Source: Isoetes taiwanensis (Eukaryota; Streptophyta; Lycopodiopsida; Isoetales; Isoetaceae). From it: a stretch of 64,000 nt of DNA. Positions 43,131-56,300 of the stretch are shown here, in pieces. Within the stretch, counting starts at the first letter, position 1. The number at the start of each line of letters is the position of its first letter. Location of the stretch: contig JAJEKV010000023.1 in assembly GCA_021234155.1 (NCBI GenBank), positions 9,125,141 to 9,189,140 on the forward strand. Direction: 5' to 3'. A program made the position numbers and the translations under genes. Under the pieces are notes generated by a model. That model did no database searches. It saw nothing but the letters and a program-made list of their open reading frames with translations, and was not told the DNA's origin.

Positions 43131-46100
43131 ACAAGAAATTTATTGCGGCGGCCAAGGCCACCGCGAAGGTTTCTCTTCCCCAACTCGTCCATACATGCTA
43201 GAACATGCAGAATGTTGCCTTGTGTTCAGTGCCCGCACGTCAAGGCTGGTGCTTCCTCACAATTGAATTTTGGATTTAGTGTTTGAAACACGTATAGATC
43301 TTTAAAATTTCAGTGCTCTCCAGGTCTTTGATTAATGCTTCCCGTGAAAACTTCTAGTTGTTAAAGACAGCTTCCTACTGGGAACTCAGCATATTTTGAT
43401 CATGACAACCACAGACAAAGTATTTCGATAAATCAAATACGTAGATTGTATTAGCACCTAATACTATGATCCTTGTTTACATCTTCAAGGCGAGCTTCAA
43501 CCATGTTTTTCTCAGCCAACTGCACCCCTTTGACGTTTACATTTTTCCTAAGATGGCTAACATAGACTAATCAGGATTAACAACTTTAAATCACTGTAAC
43601 TTGTGCTTCTGTCCATGTTTGCATATGTCTGCAAGTGCATTACATCGCCTTGATTCATTTATTTCCTAGCAAATTGCTTTTTCCATTTGGCTTAGAAATC
43701 CACACAATCATGATAAATACCAACAATAATCTCTTTTCGCTAAACTGTTAGCAAGACTCGGTATAAGTCATGCACAATTCTTTTTCCTTTACATCATACA
43801 ACTTGAACAAAAGGGCAAGAAATTTAAATCAAGAAAGAGGTACAAATGCAATCAATTCAACTAGAAGATGCATCTGCATTGGGTCAGCCAGAGGTACTGC
43901 CAAAGCTATCAAGAGACTCTCAGCTCATTGCTCATGCACGATAAATGATTAGAGATAGGTAGTTCCAAAAAATGCAAAGACAATGAAGACGTGTCTATCT
44001 TGTATTCAATGAACATAATCACATTCAAGTTCAATCCCGCAGATATTTCTAGAGCAAATTGTAAATAAAAAAGAATAACATAATGTAAGGGCATGAGATG
44101 AGATGATCCACACTTGGTTGTGTACTCAATCTCCAACACGATGGTCATTCTTTCAACTCCAACCTTTGCAAGCTCTTGAAGCACAAATAGAAGAAATTCC
44201 AGTACTTTGGAGGATGTTAAAGTTTAGAACGAGAGAGAAAAAAAATTGTCATACTCAAGAGATTGCGCGAAACATCAAGAAATATCCTGTAAAACTTTTT
44301 GACAGCCTTAAGAAACAAAATAAACACACAACAGACATCAGTAGAGCCCATCTTAGTGCAAATGAGATGCAGACTATTAATGCTATTTGCTATTTTGAGA
44401 TGCGTCTGGTCTCCAAAAAAACCAAATGAAAATGCCTTGCTAGTGACATAAAGAAAAGTGAGAACTTTGTGCCAATATTGCACACGCAGTTTCTTACTTT
44501 TACAGGATATAGCAAAATAGCAGACATAATGGTTTTAGAAGATTTCATCCGGTCCTGACCTGCAAAGATGAAGAAAACTCAAAGCGTGGTTCCAACTTGA
44601 CAATTCGATGAAAAACAAACTAAAGGTTGCACAACTGAAATGAGAAAATCTAATCTATGAATGTGAATGAGTCGGATTTGGCTGCAGGTATCAAGGAGAA
44701 GGATGGTTTGTGCCACATTGCTTACAATTTGAGGCAATTGTTGTTTATTGGAGAAGCTAAATTGGCGGTGCTGAGTTCTCGTAAGAGGTCGATGGATCCT
44801 GAGAAGAACCAAGACTGCATAAATCTAAAAAGATTAATCGAAGCCCTATCTCCAGCTGAATCCACATCGTGGTTTTTGAAATGCTTTGTCCAAAAAATAG
44901 AGGAATGGATTGCGGCAACGAAAGTACTATACTTCAGAAAATAGAGGCAAAATATGGCTCCATACAGTGTCACCATTTGAGACAGGGAAAAAAGCAGGAT
45001 AACCTTTTAGGGTTCTTCGGCCACATCAAAAATTGATGCAGCCGAGTACTGAAGCTCCAGCGCCAGGCACACCCTGGTACCCTAACACCCCTCGTTCATG
45101 ATCGCTTGCTATCATCCTCCCTGTCTTCTTCTTCTCTAGTTCCGTCTATTCAAGAAGAAAATCAATCATACAACACAAAAATCAATGGTATCCGGCCCAC
45201 CCAACAACACAAAGATCGGCCAGAGAATATGTATGCCGGAAGCAGGGCAACGAAACAAAACAGAGGCAACCAAAATGATTAATCTATGAAAAATTCTAGC
45301 AGAAGAAAGAAACATGGGCCAAACAAACACAGCCGCCATACCTCTGCTTGTGCTTTGAGCCAGAAAGGGGTTGCCGTGAAAAGTCCAGAAGCAGTGATTT
45401 CGAGCAAAAGTGCTGAGTACCCAAAAGAGTTTGCGCAACAGCCCAACTGAGTCGGAACAAAAAATTTGGAAGCAATCTGATGGAATTCGCAGTCAAGGCC
45501 GAAAGCCCTGGAGCTGTGCCCTTGGTTTTATCTGGCTTTTCCAAACAAACACAGTCGCTATAGCCCTGCTTGTGCTAAGGATGAATCGATGAAGTACGGT
45601 GGCGGAAAAGGGCTGCCATAGTTCCCAAGGGGGCTCGATGGGGTCCGGCATGGCGATGCCAGGGGCGTAAATTCCCTAGCATTTGGGTCTAGGCATCCAT
45701 GCCTTGCATCCATCTCAGAACTCATATTTGTCAATTGATTTGCCGAATTTGAATCCGACCGATCCTCTGAGCTTTTTTCTCTGCCTTCTCATGAAAAAAC
45801 CTCCTCTGCCGGACTTCCATCCGCTTCGTTTTTATCAGATACCTCATTTTCTAGTAAATCGCCATATGGGCTTGCATTCACTGGTTTCAGAAACCTTTTG
45901 AAACGAGCATGAACCTGAATCATGGTCCCCCATTTCCTGCTACAACAAGTTATATGTCGAGATCTGAAAGCTCTGCGCTGCAAAAATCCATCTAGGATGT
46001 TTTCTTCAGCTGCCATTGCAACTTCACGTAGAAGAATCCATCATCCGCCGCATCTAAGACAAATGGCGAGATCAACAGCAGGTAGAGGCTGGAAGAAATC

Positions 46101-46263
46101 CCTGGCGGATATGGTCGCTGGCTGGAGCATCGTCTGGAAGCTTTGCTTCGAAGTAAAGTTATTCTGCCTTAATTTTTTTTTTCTTCCTACCACGTGTCAC
46201 CACCAAATAGCTTCAAACAAAATAGCAGCAAATAAATACCTTCAAACAAAAAATGAAACTGAA
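43131..46263. mobile_element. 3.1-kb insertion in the 5' LTR, unclassified
   Basis: Interrupts the 5' LTR; the 3' LTR has the uninterrupted sequence near 47620. TTATATAT is present on both sides (43123-43130; 46264-46271), a possible 8-bp target duplication, though AT-rich. No terminal inverted repeats seen. Frames inside (44657-44944, 44103-44429, 43909-44184 minus, 45296-45544 minus) have no recognised family. Confidence 0.6.
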
Positions 46264-46428
46264 TTATATATGAGTGAAAAAGGGAATCATTCTCCATTAT
46301 ATTTATTAGAAGATTAAATTCTTCACCAACATAGTTGATTAAAGTTTTCATATCAACATAGAACTAGCCTTAAGTATAGACAAGATCCCGAGTTGCCATG
46401 AGGGTCAACTCGGCAGGCTCGTCACAAT

Positions 46429-46448
46429 TGGCATCAGAGCCAAGTTGG
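46429..46448 (+). other. Primer-binding site (initiator tRNA-Met)
   Basis: TGGCATCAGAGCCAAGTTGG immediately after the 5' LTR; plant LTR elements usually have TGGTATCAGAGC here. Confidence 0.85.
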
Positions 46449-46700
46449 ATCTTTGGGTGTTGATATTTGTTTACAGATTACAGGTTGGATCCTTAGCTAT
46501 TGAGATGGTGGATCATAGATCAAGTTGAGGTAAGGGTTCTTCTCGTGGTATGCTCAGTAAGATAGATAGCAGTTATACTTCTAAGGTGAAGTGTTGATTT
46601 GAGTTAAGTTGTGCTACATTTGAGACATTTGAATCATAGAATGCTTCAGTATATCCATAGTGACCCATGAGGACATAGGTTAAATTTTAGAAGGAGAGAC

Positions 46701-47770
46701 TGTAACGATCCTGGCCACTTGATGGGCCAGTATACTTACTTATGTGCATATATGCATGCTTGACATGCATGCAAGGTAGAACATGCATGGAAAGATAGAA
46801 CATGCATGCAACATGGAGAGCATATAAGCAAGAGTTGTTTTTGGAGAGCTTAGTGGGGATTGGAGACGTGAAGGTTTTTGCCAGAGAAGGCAACCTGGAG
46901 CATGAAGGCAAAGAAGGATTGCACTGGGAGGATTGGTGGATCAAGTGAGGATGCCAGAGCTTGGGAACGGCATCAAATATTCTTCTATCAGGTGGGGTTT
47001 GTATTGATTCTTAAGGTGACATATGCTGCAACTAGGCATGATTAGAATATTATTTGTGATGAGAGGATGTGGTGCCTACGTACCGATGTGGAATCATGGA
47101 CATAAATAAGTGATTTTCTGCTGTAAGTGCTATGCAAAAGGGAATTCTGCGCCAGCATATAAGAAATTGAATCTGGCCCATGAGATGCAAGTTAAATCAT
47201 GCCGGAAATGCATGAGAAGAGGCCGAAATTGATGCTAAAGGGCCGTTTTTGAATCATAGGGGTCGGATTTGGAAGTGGAAGGAGAAATTTCAGATTTATG
47301 AGTGGAGACAGAAGTCTGCTTGGCAAATTTTCCAGCCCAGAAAATCACTCTGAAACTGTCGTGGAACCGCCTAGACTTCTCTGGAACACAGAGGCAGGAC
47401 CAAATCAGAATTCTTTGGGCTCCAAAAAGCCCCAAATCAATTGCTGGAAGGATGGGTTGAGCTGGTTAGGTGCCAACTCCAATGCTGGTCGTCTTCACAG
47501 TTTTGTCTTTTCTTTTATTGTTTTATTTGGATTAATTGAGTTATTGCTTAGGTAATACTTATTGGCATGTGAAAATATGAAGCTAAGTAATCATTGGATG
47601 TAGTTGGATATTAGTTATATATAAGAAGGGAATCATTCTCCATTATTTATTGGAAGATTAAATTCTTCACCAACATAGTTGATTAAAGTTTTCATATCAA
47701 CATAGATCTAGCCTTAAGTATAGACAAGATCCCGAGTTGCCAGGAGGGTCAACTCGGCAGGCTTGTTACA
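46701..47770 (+). repeat. 3' LTR
   Basis: 1070-bp terminal repeat, TG...CA, colinear with the three separated parts of the 5' LTR (41636-41937, 42493-43130, 46264-46426). Confidence 0.88.
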
Positions 47771-47775
47771 CTAAT

Positions 47776-50700
47776 TGTTGGGGACAATGTCCAGGACAAT
47801 GTTTTACCTTAGCAATGAATTGAGGAAAGATAATGCATGATTAATCATGCTGTCGTGAATATTTGTAACGACAATCAAAAGGTACTATTAAAGGATTGTC
47901 CACTCTAGATCCATCTGCCAAGGTTCATCTTCCAAGGACATCACCGAAAATAAAATTCTCATGAGATAGCAGATCACTGCAACTACTTGGATATCATCAA
48001 CAATAGACCATTGGATTCTCATGATGCATGTAAACTTTGTTCTTTAAGCCTGTTATGAAGTCCATTATTTTTGTTGAAATTTTATCATCTGCCAACTAAT
48101 TAATTTTTTAATGCCTTGACACAATACGATATAAGCATTGATGCTCTTTAAAGATGTTTTGCATCTTGAAGTGCCAGCCTGACTAAATGTTGCTATTTCC
48201 AAAATGTTCATTCCTCCTAAACGAATAAATTGTTGGTAGCCACTTTTTTTTGTTGAGGGAACGAAAAGATGCCACTAATATCCTTTTCAAATCATATATC
48301 TTCGCTTAATTTGTGCATTTGCGTTGAAAATATGAAATTATTGGTTTCAATATTGCATGTTACTTCAAGTACACAAACATTAAACAATTAGTGAAAACAT
48401 CAAAATAAAAATGAGGTGGGAAAACAGTGTGATTAAGTCAAGAAGTTATCTACACTGGCCAGCTAATTTACGATTTCTTTGCATGGTTTTTGGGATGTTC
48501 ACGGGGTTGTCCATGGGCCTTGGGACGTCCATAAGGTGGGTTAAACTTGGCCAACAAAATGATGTTGGTAATTAGTAGTTTTAAATGTTAGATAATACAA
48601 TGTTGACTATCCAATGTATGTTATTAAATGGTTAGTATTTCTAACAAGGGTTGCGATCGAGCATACACGATGATTATGTATGCATGTTTATATTGTATTT
48701 AAAGGATGTGGTTTTGTCTCCTGTGCACTTTTGTGGTTTATTCAAGAAGGCATGTGTGGCACGTATACTAATCAATGTATTATAACTAGCCAAACATTAC
48801 TCATGGTCCACCTTTTTGTGGTTAAACATTTTTCATAAACTATAGATGTTTTGTTACTCATTTTCCGGTTGAACAATATTTTCCAAGCATATCCCTCATA
48901 TATCTAAGAAGTAATGAATGGATTGATGGATTCCTATGTGTGTCCCACTATATCTAATGTTCAACGTTTAACTAAATCACATAACTAAATCACATCGCAA
49001 CTCACTGGCATTATCATTTACCATCTTAATCTAAGAAGCTGTAATTGGTAGCTTGCCCTTATAAGGATGCTTGGATGTCTCAGGTGCCCTATAGCATATG
49101 GGTTTAAATTTGGAGAGCAAGCCAGATCCTGCAATTTAGGTGGAATCCAATCCACACTCAGCTTACCATTCTCCAGATAAATGATTTACACAAAATGCCA
49201 AGTGTCACTCTTGTTAAAATCATGCCATATTCTACATAATTGACAGGTTGAATAATATGAAAAGCACGTGGATAAACACCTGAAAAGGAAACTGATGATA
49301 AAAGAGGACGGATTGTGCTGTGTGAGCGGACGGGACAGTGGATGTCGAAGACAGCAAAGGTGAAGATTGCATCAGGGGAAACGATCAAAGAGCAGGGAGA
49401 TGATTCGGCGAAGTAAGCAGACATAGAGAGTGGAGTTGCTGCAGAAACCTGCAAGTGTCTTTGAATCATGTGGTCGAACAAAATAAAGAAAAGGGGTTTC
49501 AGTTTTTGAACACAAGTGGTATTGCCAAGGCCAGGATCTGTCTGCCGTGAGCCGGATTTGCTTAGAAAGAGTTGTAAGAGTCCTCCAGATTGGATTTCAA
49601 TCTGTCGCAGGTGTTGGAGCTGGTGTACGAAGCAGCTACAGGGTGTCGGATTGTATCACAGGCTGCTATTTTTGCTTGCTCTGGCTCTTCTAACCGGAAG
49701 GTGTTTGATGCAGTGAATCGCTAGTACGTTGCCAACCAGCAAAGTGAACTCCAGTGTGTCGCCAAGACGACAATTGCAGCCAGATCCTCCTAAAGGATCA
49801 ATCTTGAAATGCTTCAATTTTAAGCTTAGATTTGCACGAAACAATTTACAGGCATGGCAATTTCGCTTTGATCCAAGCTAGATCCAACTAAATTTTTGCT
49901 AAATCCAAGTCGAATCCACTTCAAAATACCGCTGTCAATTCTGAAAGACAATATTTTTTGCTTGAATTAAGTAGAACGTATGAGATCTTGCGAAATCACT
50001 CCCAAGAAGAGAAACCGTGAAGGAAACAGGGCTTTCAAATCTTGGCAGTGGCATGGCATGTAAATCTTCTGCAATAAATCAGTCCATCGGCTTCATTTAA
50101 TGCCTAAGATTGACGCCACAACATCCTCTGTAATAAATGAGATGTCGATGTCACGAAATCCTCCCTAATAAATATGCATGTATACGTGTCTCGTCCAAGT
50201 AATTTTGAAGGGAGAAAATATGTGAGAACAAAAAAATGATCGGCAATAAATGAGTTTCTTAATGCCCGCCATAAATGCCCCCCAATGAATGAGTCCACCA
50301 CATGTGTCAATGACAGAAAATAGGTGAGAACAGAAATAGGACACTACTTTATATAGGAAGGCTAGAGGTCATGACACTCTTTCATTAGCATCACAACTTT
50401 CTTGCCCCATTTAATTGTGTTGTGGATATGTACATCTTAGGTTAGAAGGCAAGAGCATATGACGTGAAACCTTGTTTTAATTTCTTTCTAAAGAAGATGT
50501 CCCTTAGAACGAAACAAATGATTTCCCAATATCATTTGGAATTCCCAATATCATTTGGAATGAAACAAATGTTTGTAGATCACTAATGACATCAAAATTC
50601 GCGCTCAGTCAGGCAGACTTAAACTCGAGCTCTGAAGAGAGCATAAAGCTTTTTGATGCAATGTACAATAAAAATAACAGAATAAACTAAAACGCCAGAG

Positions 50701-50778
50701 AGAACTTTGGCAAATTGAGTAGACAGAGGTGTTAAGATTAACAGTATCATTCAAATGAAATTTCTTCACGAGCTCTTA
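47776..50778. other. No supported gene
   Basis: AT-rich intergenic DNA. A 107-codon minus-strand frame at 49158-49481 is open but has no motif I recognise. Confidence 0.5.
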
Positions 50779-50868
50779 AAGAGAACACAAGACCAGCTAC
50801 CTTACATGCAGCGGGCATTCATAAGAGAACACAAGACCAGCTACCTTACATGCAGCGGGCATTCATAA
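50779..50868. repeat. 44-bp tandem duplication
   Basis: GAGAACACAAGACCAGCTAC and the following text occur twice in direct succession with no visible difference. Confidence 0.9.
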
Positions 50869-51307
50869 GTAGTGTTTTTTCATATCGATATTTTCCCAGG
50901 TATGCATCTAGCTGCGAACTCAGATGTGTAGTCAAGTATGATTGACTATATTTTCCAAAGGGCAACCCTCATTGGGCTAGCACCTTGTTACGATGTCGGT
51001 TCTCCTCAGTTCTAATGGCAGATCCAGTTTTGGTAGTGTCGTCTTCTTTAGCAAAGACGAGCAGATGGAAAAGGAGCATCAAAGTCTGTTTCATTGGAGA
51101 AAGCCACAAAAATGACCATTTGGAGAATATCATTTGTTACATATCTTCATTGATCAAGCCCAAGAATGAATCGACTCGATGGCACTTTTGTGCACGAGAG
51201 AGGACCTGGTACTGACTTCAAAATTTGCTTTGTCTCCCGTTGAACAAAATATTTTACAAGAAGTCTTGATGGGAAATTAATCTAAAGGCTGAGGAAGCGT
51301 GTTTTTC
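50869..51307. other. 3' flank of the B3 gene, no gene
   Basis: A 76-codon plus-strand frame at 50985-51215 lacks any motif. Part of this is probably the 3' untranslated region of the B3 gene. Confidence 0.45.
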
Positions 51308-52271
51308 TTAAACCCAAAGGGATCCTTCATCCTTCAATTTAAAGATGTGAACTTTGACAGTATGGTCACCAATGGCTTCAAAAACACAAGCATCTCCAGC
51401 CTGTAAATCATGGTGCTCCACAAAACGATGCCAATGGAATCCTGAGCACTTCAAGAAAGTGACATACCATTCATCAGAGTGGCTGTCTAATAATCTCAGG
51501 CGTTCTCCCGGTTTGAAATATGTTCCGCCGAAGTTACTTCTTACGCGCTGAAAGAAATTAGAGAAAGTTCATGAGTGTACAGCAGACATCCTACTTTCAT
51601 CATCATTTGAAAAGAATATAAGGTGTTTACCACAAAGCATCTTGGTGTAACATATGACTTATGCAGAACAACGTGGAAACTTGGAAATTCAGTCTTATAG
51701 TTCTTTGCTGCCAGTGCCACCTTCTTCATTGCTTCACTGGAAACTACTTCATGTGGTTCTTCGAGCATCACCTTACTCTCAGGTTCCCCAGATTGCTTGT
51801 CTGATACATATTCAGAATCCTGCTTCTCATCGCGCCCATTGACTGGCTTTTCCTTGTACATTTGCAATGTACTCTGCTTCAAACAACCATCCTTTCCAAA
51901 TATCTCAATGCACATTTCCACACTTGCAACAAGCCAAAATATTATCATCTCTCCTCCTTCAATACCATGTGAAGCTGCAAATGCGTTCCATCCAGGGCCC
52001 AGCTTACATGTACCTCCTCCTCTAGTCTTTTGTATGCTTATTAACCAATCCAGCCCATCAGCTCCTTTGATGATAATGTCTTCTCCCTTCATTTGGGACA
52101 AATGGGCTTCATAAAAGTCTGCCGGAATACCCTACAAGAGATTTCAAAAGAATTCCTTGAGTTCCATGCTACCTTATTCAGATATGATTTATATTTTAAG
52201 ACGAATTATTACCAGCTCATCATCTGGGTTATTGACAGTGTGATAGAATGCCGGAACGCACATTTCCCCTT
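51308..52271 (-). CDS. B3 DNA-binding protein (REM-like), two B3 domains, 5' end not found
   Basis: Exons (complement): 52213-52271, 51631-52131, 51308-51547; introns GT-AG, phases join, stop at 51308-51310. The first B3 domain runs across the first two exons: CVPAFYHTVNNPDDEL, GIPADFYEAHLSQMKGEDII, WLISIQ, LGPGWNAFAASHGIEGGEMI. An acidic linker follows (EPESKVMLEEPHEVVSSEAM). The second starts at EFPSFHVVLHKSYVTPRCFV and ends NFGGTYFKPGERLRLLD, EWYVTFLK, WHRFVEHHDLQAGDACVFEA. B3 proteins are plant-specific transcription factors; two spaced domains suggest the REM group. The upstream exon must supply one base plus the N-terminus and I could not locate it, so the gene may be incomplete. Confidence 0.82.
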
Positions 52272-55070
52272 CTGTTGCAAGCATCATAGAAGTCAAAATA
52301 ACTGGTTAATGATCTGTATAGTATTGACTAGACAACTAAATAAGCATAACTTAAAATGCAGCATATGTACCGTAGAAGAGACACAGAACAGAACATTTGG
52401 TCAAATATATAAGTACTAAGGTGATTGTATCAGCAAATAGCATCAAAATTCATTGGACCGAAGCAAACGATCTTGACATGTGTGATTTGCCGAACATGTG
52501 TGACCACTTTTTGGTTGTAAGTGTATAGAAATGAAGCAGGCATAATTCTACTTGCCATAATTCTGTAAAACAAGCTGCTAATCGTCCTGAAGATAGTGCC
52601 ATTTAGATAATATTCTTGCTGGATTCAACTAAGTGCTATGATAACCACTCTTTTATATTTTAGTGGATCGGATTACAACTTTGGTAGATGATTGCAGCAG
52701 ATACAACTCGATCGAAAATTGAAATAGGCATGAAAGTCAAGGCTCTACTGGAGACGCTATATCTGATGAAAAACAGAAACAGAATAGAACTATAATCACC
52801 TTCTGCGGCTTAAATTATGTGGGAGAAGGAACACCAAGACATGTTACACAAACATTTAACAGCAGATTAGAGGCACTAGTTATTTATAGCAGCGTAGATA
52901 GCAAATCCTTTCTGACTAAATTGTGGGAAACCCGGGCTATTTATATTTACATTATAAAGTTGTTCCAAGAAAGAATTCACAGAGCCATTCAATCACTTCT
53001 ATTGCATATCCGGGTTAAACGGATGGCAAATATATGATCCCTCAATTAAACGTCTTTCCTTCTTCGAGAAGTAATGTGTTGCTTGTGGAATCTAATATCG
53101 GGATCAGGATGTTGCTCATCACATTTAAGTATCAATTTCTCTTCTCGTGGTGAGGAATAGTGCTTCTTAGAAGGGCTGTTCCAAAGCAATGAAGAGGAAC
53201 ATTCTAGGTGCAAAATGCTGTAAACTAAGTTCCAAGCAAATGACAATATTTCCAAGTATAGAACTAAGTTACTAAGGCATGTACCCAGCAAGCAGGTCTG
53301 GATTATTTGCTCCACTAAGATTAGGGCAGTTGCATCAGTATCCAAGCTAGGTATTGTCATATGTCAAATGGATTTGAATGCCATTATAGCAGATAAATTT
53401 CAATTGCCTTTCCTCGATGCAATCTGCAAAGAAGTGTTTATCAAAACGGGCCAGAAACTTATAGCATAAACTGGAAGGAATCAATTCTAGTGGCGCTGAG
53501 GCTTTGTTAAGAGCTTCATGTGAATCAGGAGCTTGAATTTGCTTACCAGGATGCTCTGGCGCAAGCAGGATGCTCTGGCGCAAGACGGATATGCATTCTA
53601 AGTTAGTGTTTGATACTCCTGCCATCCTTCCTGGGAGCTTCTTGTTCTTTATAAACTCTGCTGGGCTCTTTAGAAGGTCCTTGTGCTCAACCGACTTGCC
53701 ATCTTTTTAAACTGTGAGAAGTTGTTGCTAGCCTGGAACCTAGATAACGTTGACAGTTACTATACTATGTCCCGTCAAAATTCAAATGCAACCCAATCTG
53801 CCCCCTGGAAGATGACTGACCGGACTGTCAGTTTCAAATAGACGTTCGTTCAAATATCATTTATCAAAGCACTTGTGCAAGCAGCTTGTATCCCCACTTC
53901 TTCAAATCACCTTTGATTTTCCTTGATTAAAATGGGAAGATCCTTTATATCATAGAATGTACCTGTGCATGCCTCTTCCTGCTTGTTTTTCTCAGAATAA
54001 CAAATAGCTTTACAGGCATGCATCACCATATCCCTTCCTCAGGCTTTTGTATTTTTATGAAACCTGTCATATTCTTGCGATTCCAAGAATTGATCTATCT
54101 CCACTTCATCGTCAAGCAAGGATTGGGATGACCATAAGGCTTCCCATTTGTGTTATTATTTCTACCAGTGCAAATGCATTGCCACTGGTAAGCCTAGCCA
54201 TATATTTGAATGACCTAAAGGTAGAACAGAATTAACTTCCTCTAACAAAAATAAAACTACTAGCGCTTCAACTAATGTAACAAAGGAAGATACAGAATTC
54301 ACAGAGCAATAAGCCCTGAGTATGGCCTTCTTAGTTTTAAAGTCTATGCCAACAGCTGTGCGTCCTTATTATTACAAAGACACTGTTATCGAGTAAAAGT
54401 GACTCGTTATTTACCTGGTAAATTCGAGGCAATGTTACTTCACCCGCTCAATCCCATAACGAACCTGCATAGCAAATTATAAGCATAGCAAAGAGGGTTT
54501 TGAAGCTCGGTTAACTCTACTTGTTGTAAGCTAAGGGTAGCAGTGATAATGCAATGCATCCAATGCAAATCCTAAAAACCACAACACTTCCCCTTTGTAG
54601 CAAAATAAGGCCATTTACTATAGAGATGAACTAAAAAATATGGGTTTCAGGTTGTATCACTGTAGCAACATAAAATAGAAAAATAAATAAGCTCCATTAG
54701 CTAAGTTTCATAGCCACTGAACTCCTGCACAGAACTATCGTCTACCTTTCCAATTTTTACAATGTTCTAAAGTTCTTCCACCTATGGATCAGATATATAA
54801 CAGTGGCTCGATGCATTTAGCAACCAAGGAGAGGAAGTATCTCCATCCCAGCTACTTAATACTTAAACTTACTAAATGTTTCGTTGATCTCTCCTGGGAC
54901 AACAGAGCCTATTTTTGAGCGAACATCTAATCTACTATATATATTTAATCTACTATATATATTTATTGAGTCACGTGGTATAGCAATAATGCTAAATTTT
55001 TGTAGATATATTTGAGTAATTTTGTGCAAGGTAGTTGATGGTGGGGATGTTTGAGTAATTTTGTGCAAGC
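52272..55070. other. No supported gene
   Basis: May include the 5' part of the B3 gene. A GCAGGATGCTCTGGCGCAA unit is duplicated at about 53548-53585. The minus-strand frames 53046-53360 and 53347-53625 show no motif. Confidence 0.45.
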
Positions 55071-55175
55071 TAATTGATATTAAACTAATTTAGAATAACT
55101 TAATGTTATGAATTAAACTAATTTAGAATAACTTAATGTTATGAATTAAACTAATTTAGAATAACTTAATGTTAT
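55071..55175. repeat. 33-bp tandem repeat, three copies
   Basis: The unit AATTAAACTAATTTAGAATA plus CTTAATGTTATG is repeated three times with essentially no change. Confidence 0.9.
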
Positions 55176-56170
55176 GTGCTAGGTAATTTTTAGGAGGAAG
55201 CTCGAATGCGCTGCTGAGTTTGGGGCGTAATGGACGACTCCTGAAATTTACCAGACTTAATACACGTTTGGTGAAACTACGTCCATTCACGCTTTAACAC
55301 GTGACATCTTTGGCGTCAGCTATGACAAGGAGAAAAGGCAACAAAGCAATACATATTTTAATATGTGGTTACATAGAAGCAGAAATATTGTGGTTGCTTT
55401 ATTCCATATGTCCGTTAAAGAATCCACACTAGCCCTTTATTTTTTTCCATTTTTCTCATTGTTTGGTTCTTAATATTTGCCCCAACCTTGGTTAGCTAAA
55501 GCTTCATTCCGGTGAAGTTATTTTTCTTACAAAAATGTTGAAGATCCATTTAGCCACCATACCAAGGGACAAATCGATTTGTAAAGAACCCAACAAAACT
55601 TCATATATCTAAGCTTGCATGGGCTACCATATTCTAAATTTACATAATATATGTTCCGGTGCAACAAGAAATGAATGCATTTGGGCAAAAAGAAGAAGGG
55701 TCGACCATGGCTCTACTGCCAAGCGCTTGCTAATCTAGTTATGGCATCTTGTCTTCATATCAAAAGCAAGAACTACAGATTGAGCGATCCAGCATGCCGA
55801 AAATCAAGAAAAATTAGAGAAAAGTTTGTCCCTCTTCATTGATGAGGGTTTCGGAGGGATAGAATTGGACGAAAGAGCCAATTTCTATGCCATGTCACAT
55901 TGGCAACATCCAATTGCACATATGAGACACTCCAGTGCACCACACCAAAATTGCTTTGTTGCAAAGGCAACATAGATAAAAGGAGAAATTGAAGAGATAG
56001 AGAGAATAGAAGAGGTGACTATGGACGGCCTCGAACTCGAAATATGTTTGTGTGCAACACAAATAAAAGGGGAAATTGAAGAGATAGAGGCAATTTTTAC
56101 GTCATCCGATATCCCATTTTGTATCGATGCTCTGCATGCATGACCTCATCAAAGCATTCTGATGCAACTT
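55176..56170. other. No supported gene
   Basis: Only a short duplicated phrase, AAATTGAAGAGATAGAG, near 55985 and 56075. Confidence 0.5.
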
Positions 56171-56300
56171 TTTTTTTTAAACGGCATATGGATCACAAGG
56201 AGCCAATCTAGAGTAGCTCCATTTGATGGTTTACATATGGCCAATGTCGAACCCGTAACCTTTGAGGGATTCAATATCTTACCACTGGACCATGCATTGA
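56171..56300 (-). mobile_element. tRNA-derived SINE
   Basis: On the minus strand: an A-box-like TGGTCCAGTGGTAAG at about 56298-56284, a B-box-like GGGTTCGAC at about 56250-56242, roughly 35 bp apart, then a body and an A10 tail (56170-56179). This is the layout of plant tRNA-derived SINEs. The B-box is degenerate at its end. Target duplications are not clear. Confidence 0.6.

Larger units (their letters stand above)
41636..47770 (+). mobile_element. Non-coding LTR retrotransposon with a 274-bp interior
   Basis: Begins TGTAACGATCC and ends TTACA, with a 5-bp target duplication that has one mismatch (TTAAT 41631-41635; CTAAT 47771-47775). 5' LTR 41636-46426 (with two insertions), 3' LTR 46701-47770 (1070 bp). 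The primer-binding site TGGCATCAGAGCC (46429) matches initiator tRNA-Met with one change, and a polypurine tract AGAAGGAGAGAC (46689-46700) adjoins the 3' LTR. There is no gag or pol, so it must have moved in trans. The 85-codon frames at 42806 and 47298 are equivalent positions in the two LTRs. Confidence 0.88.
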
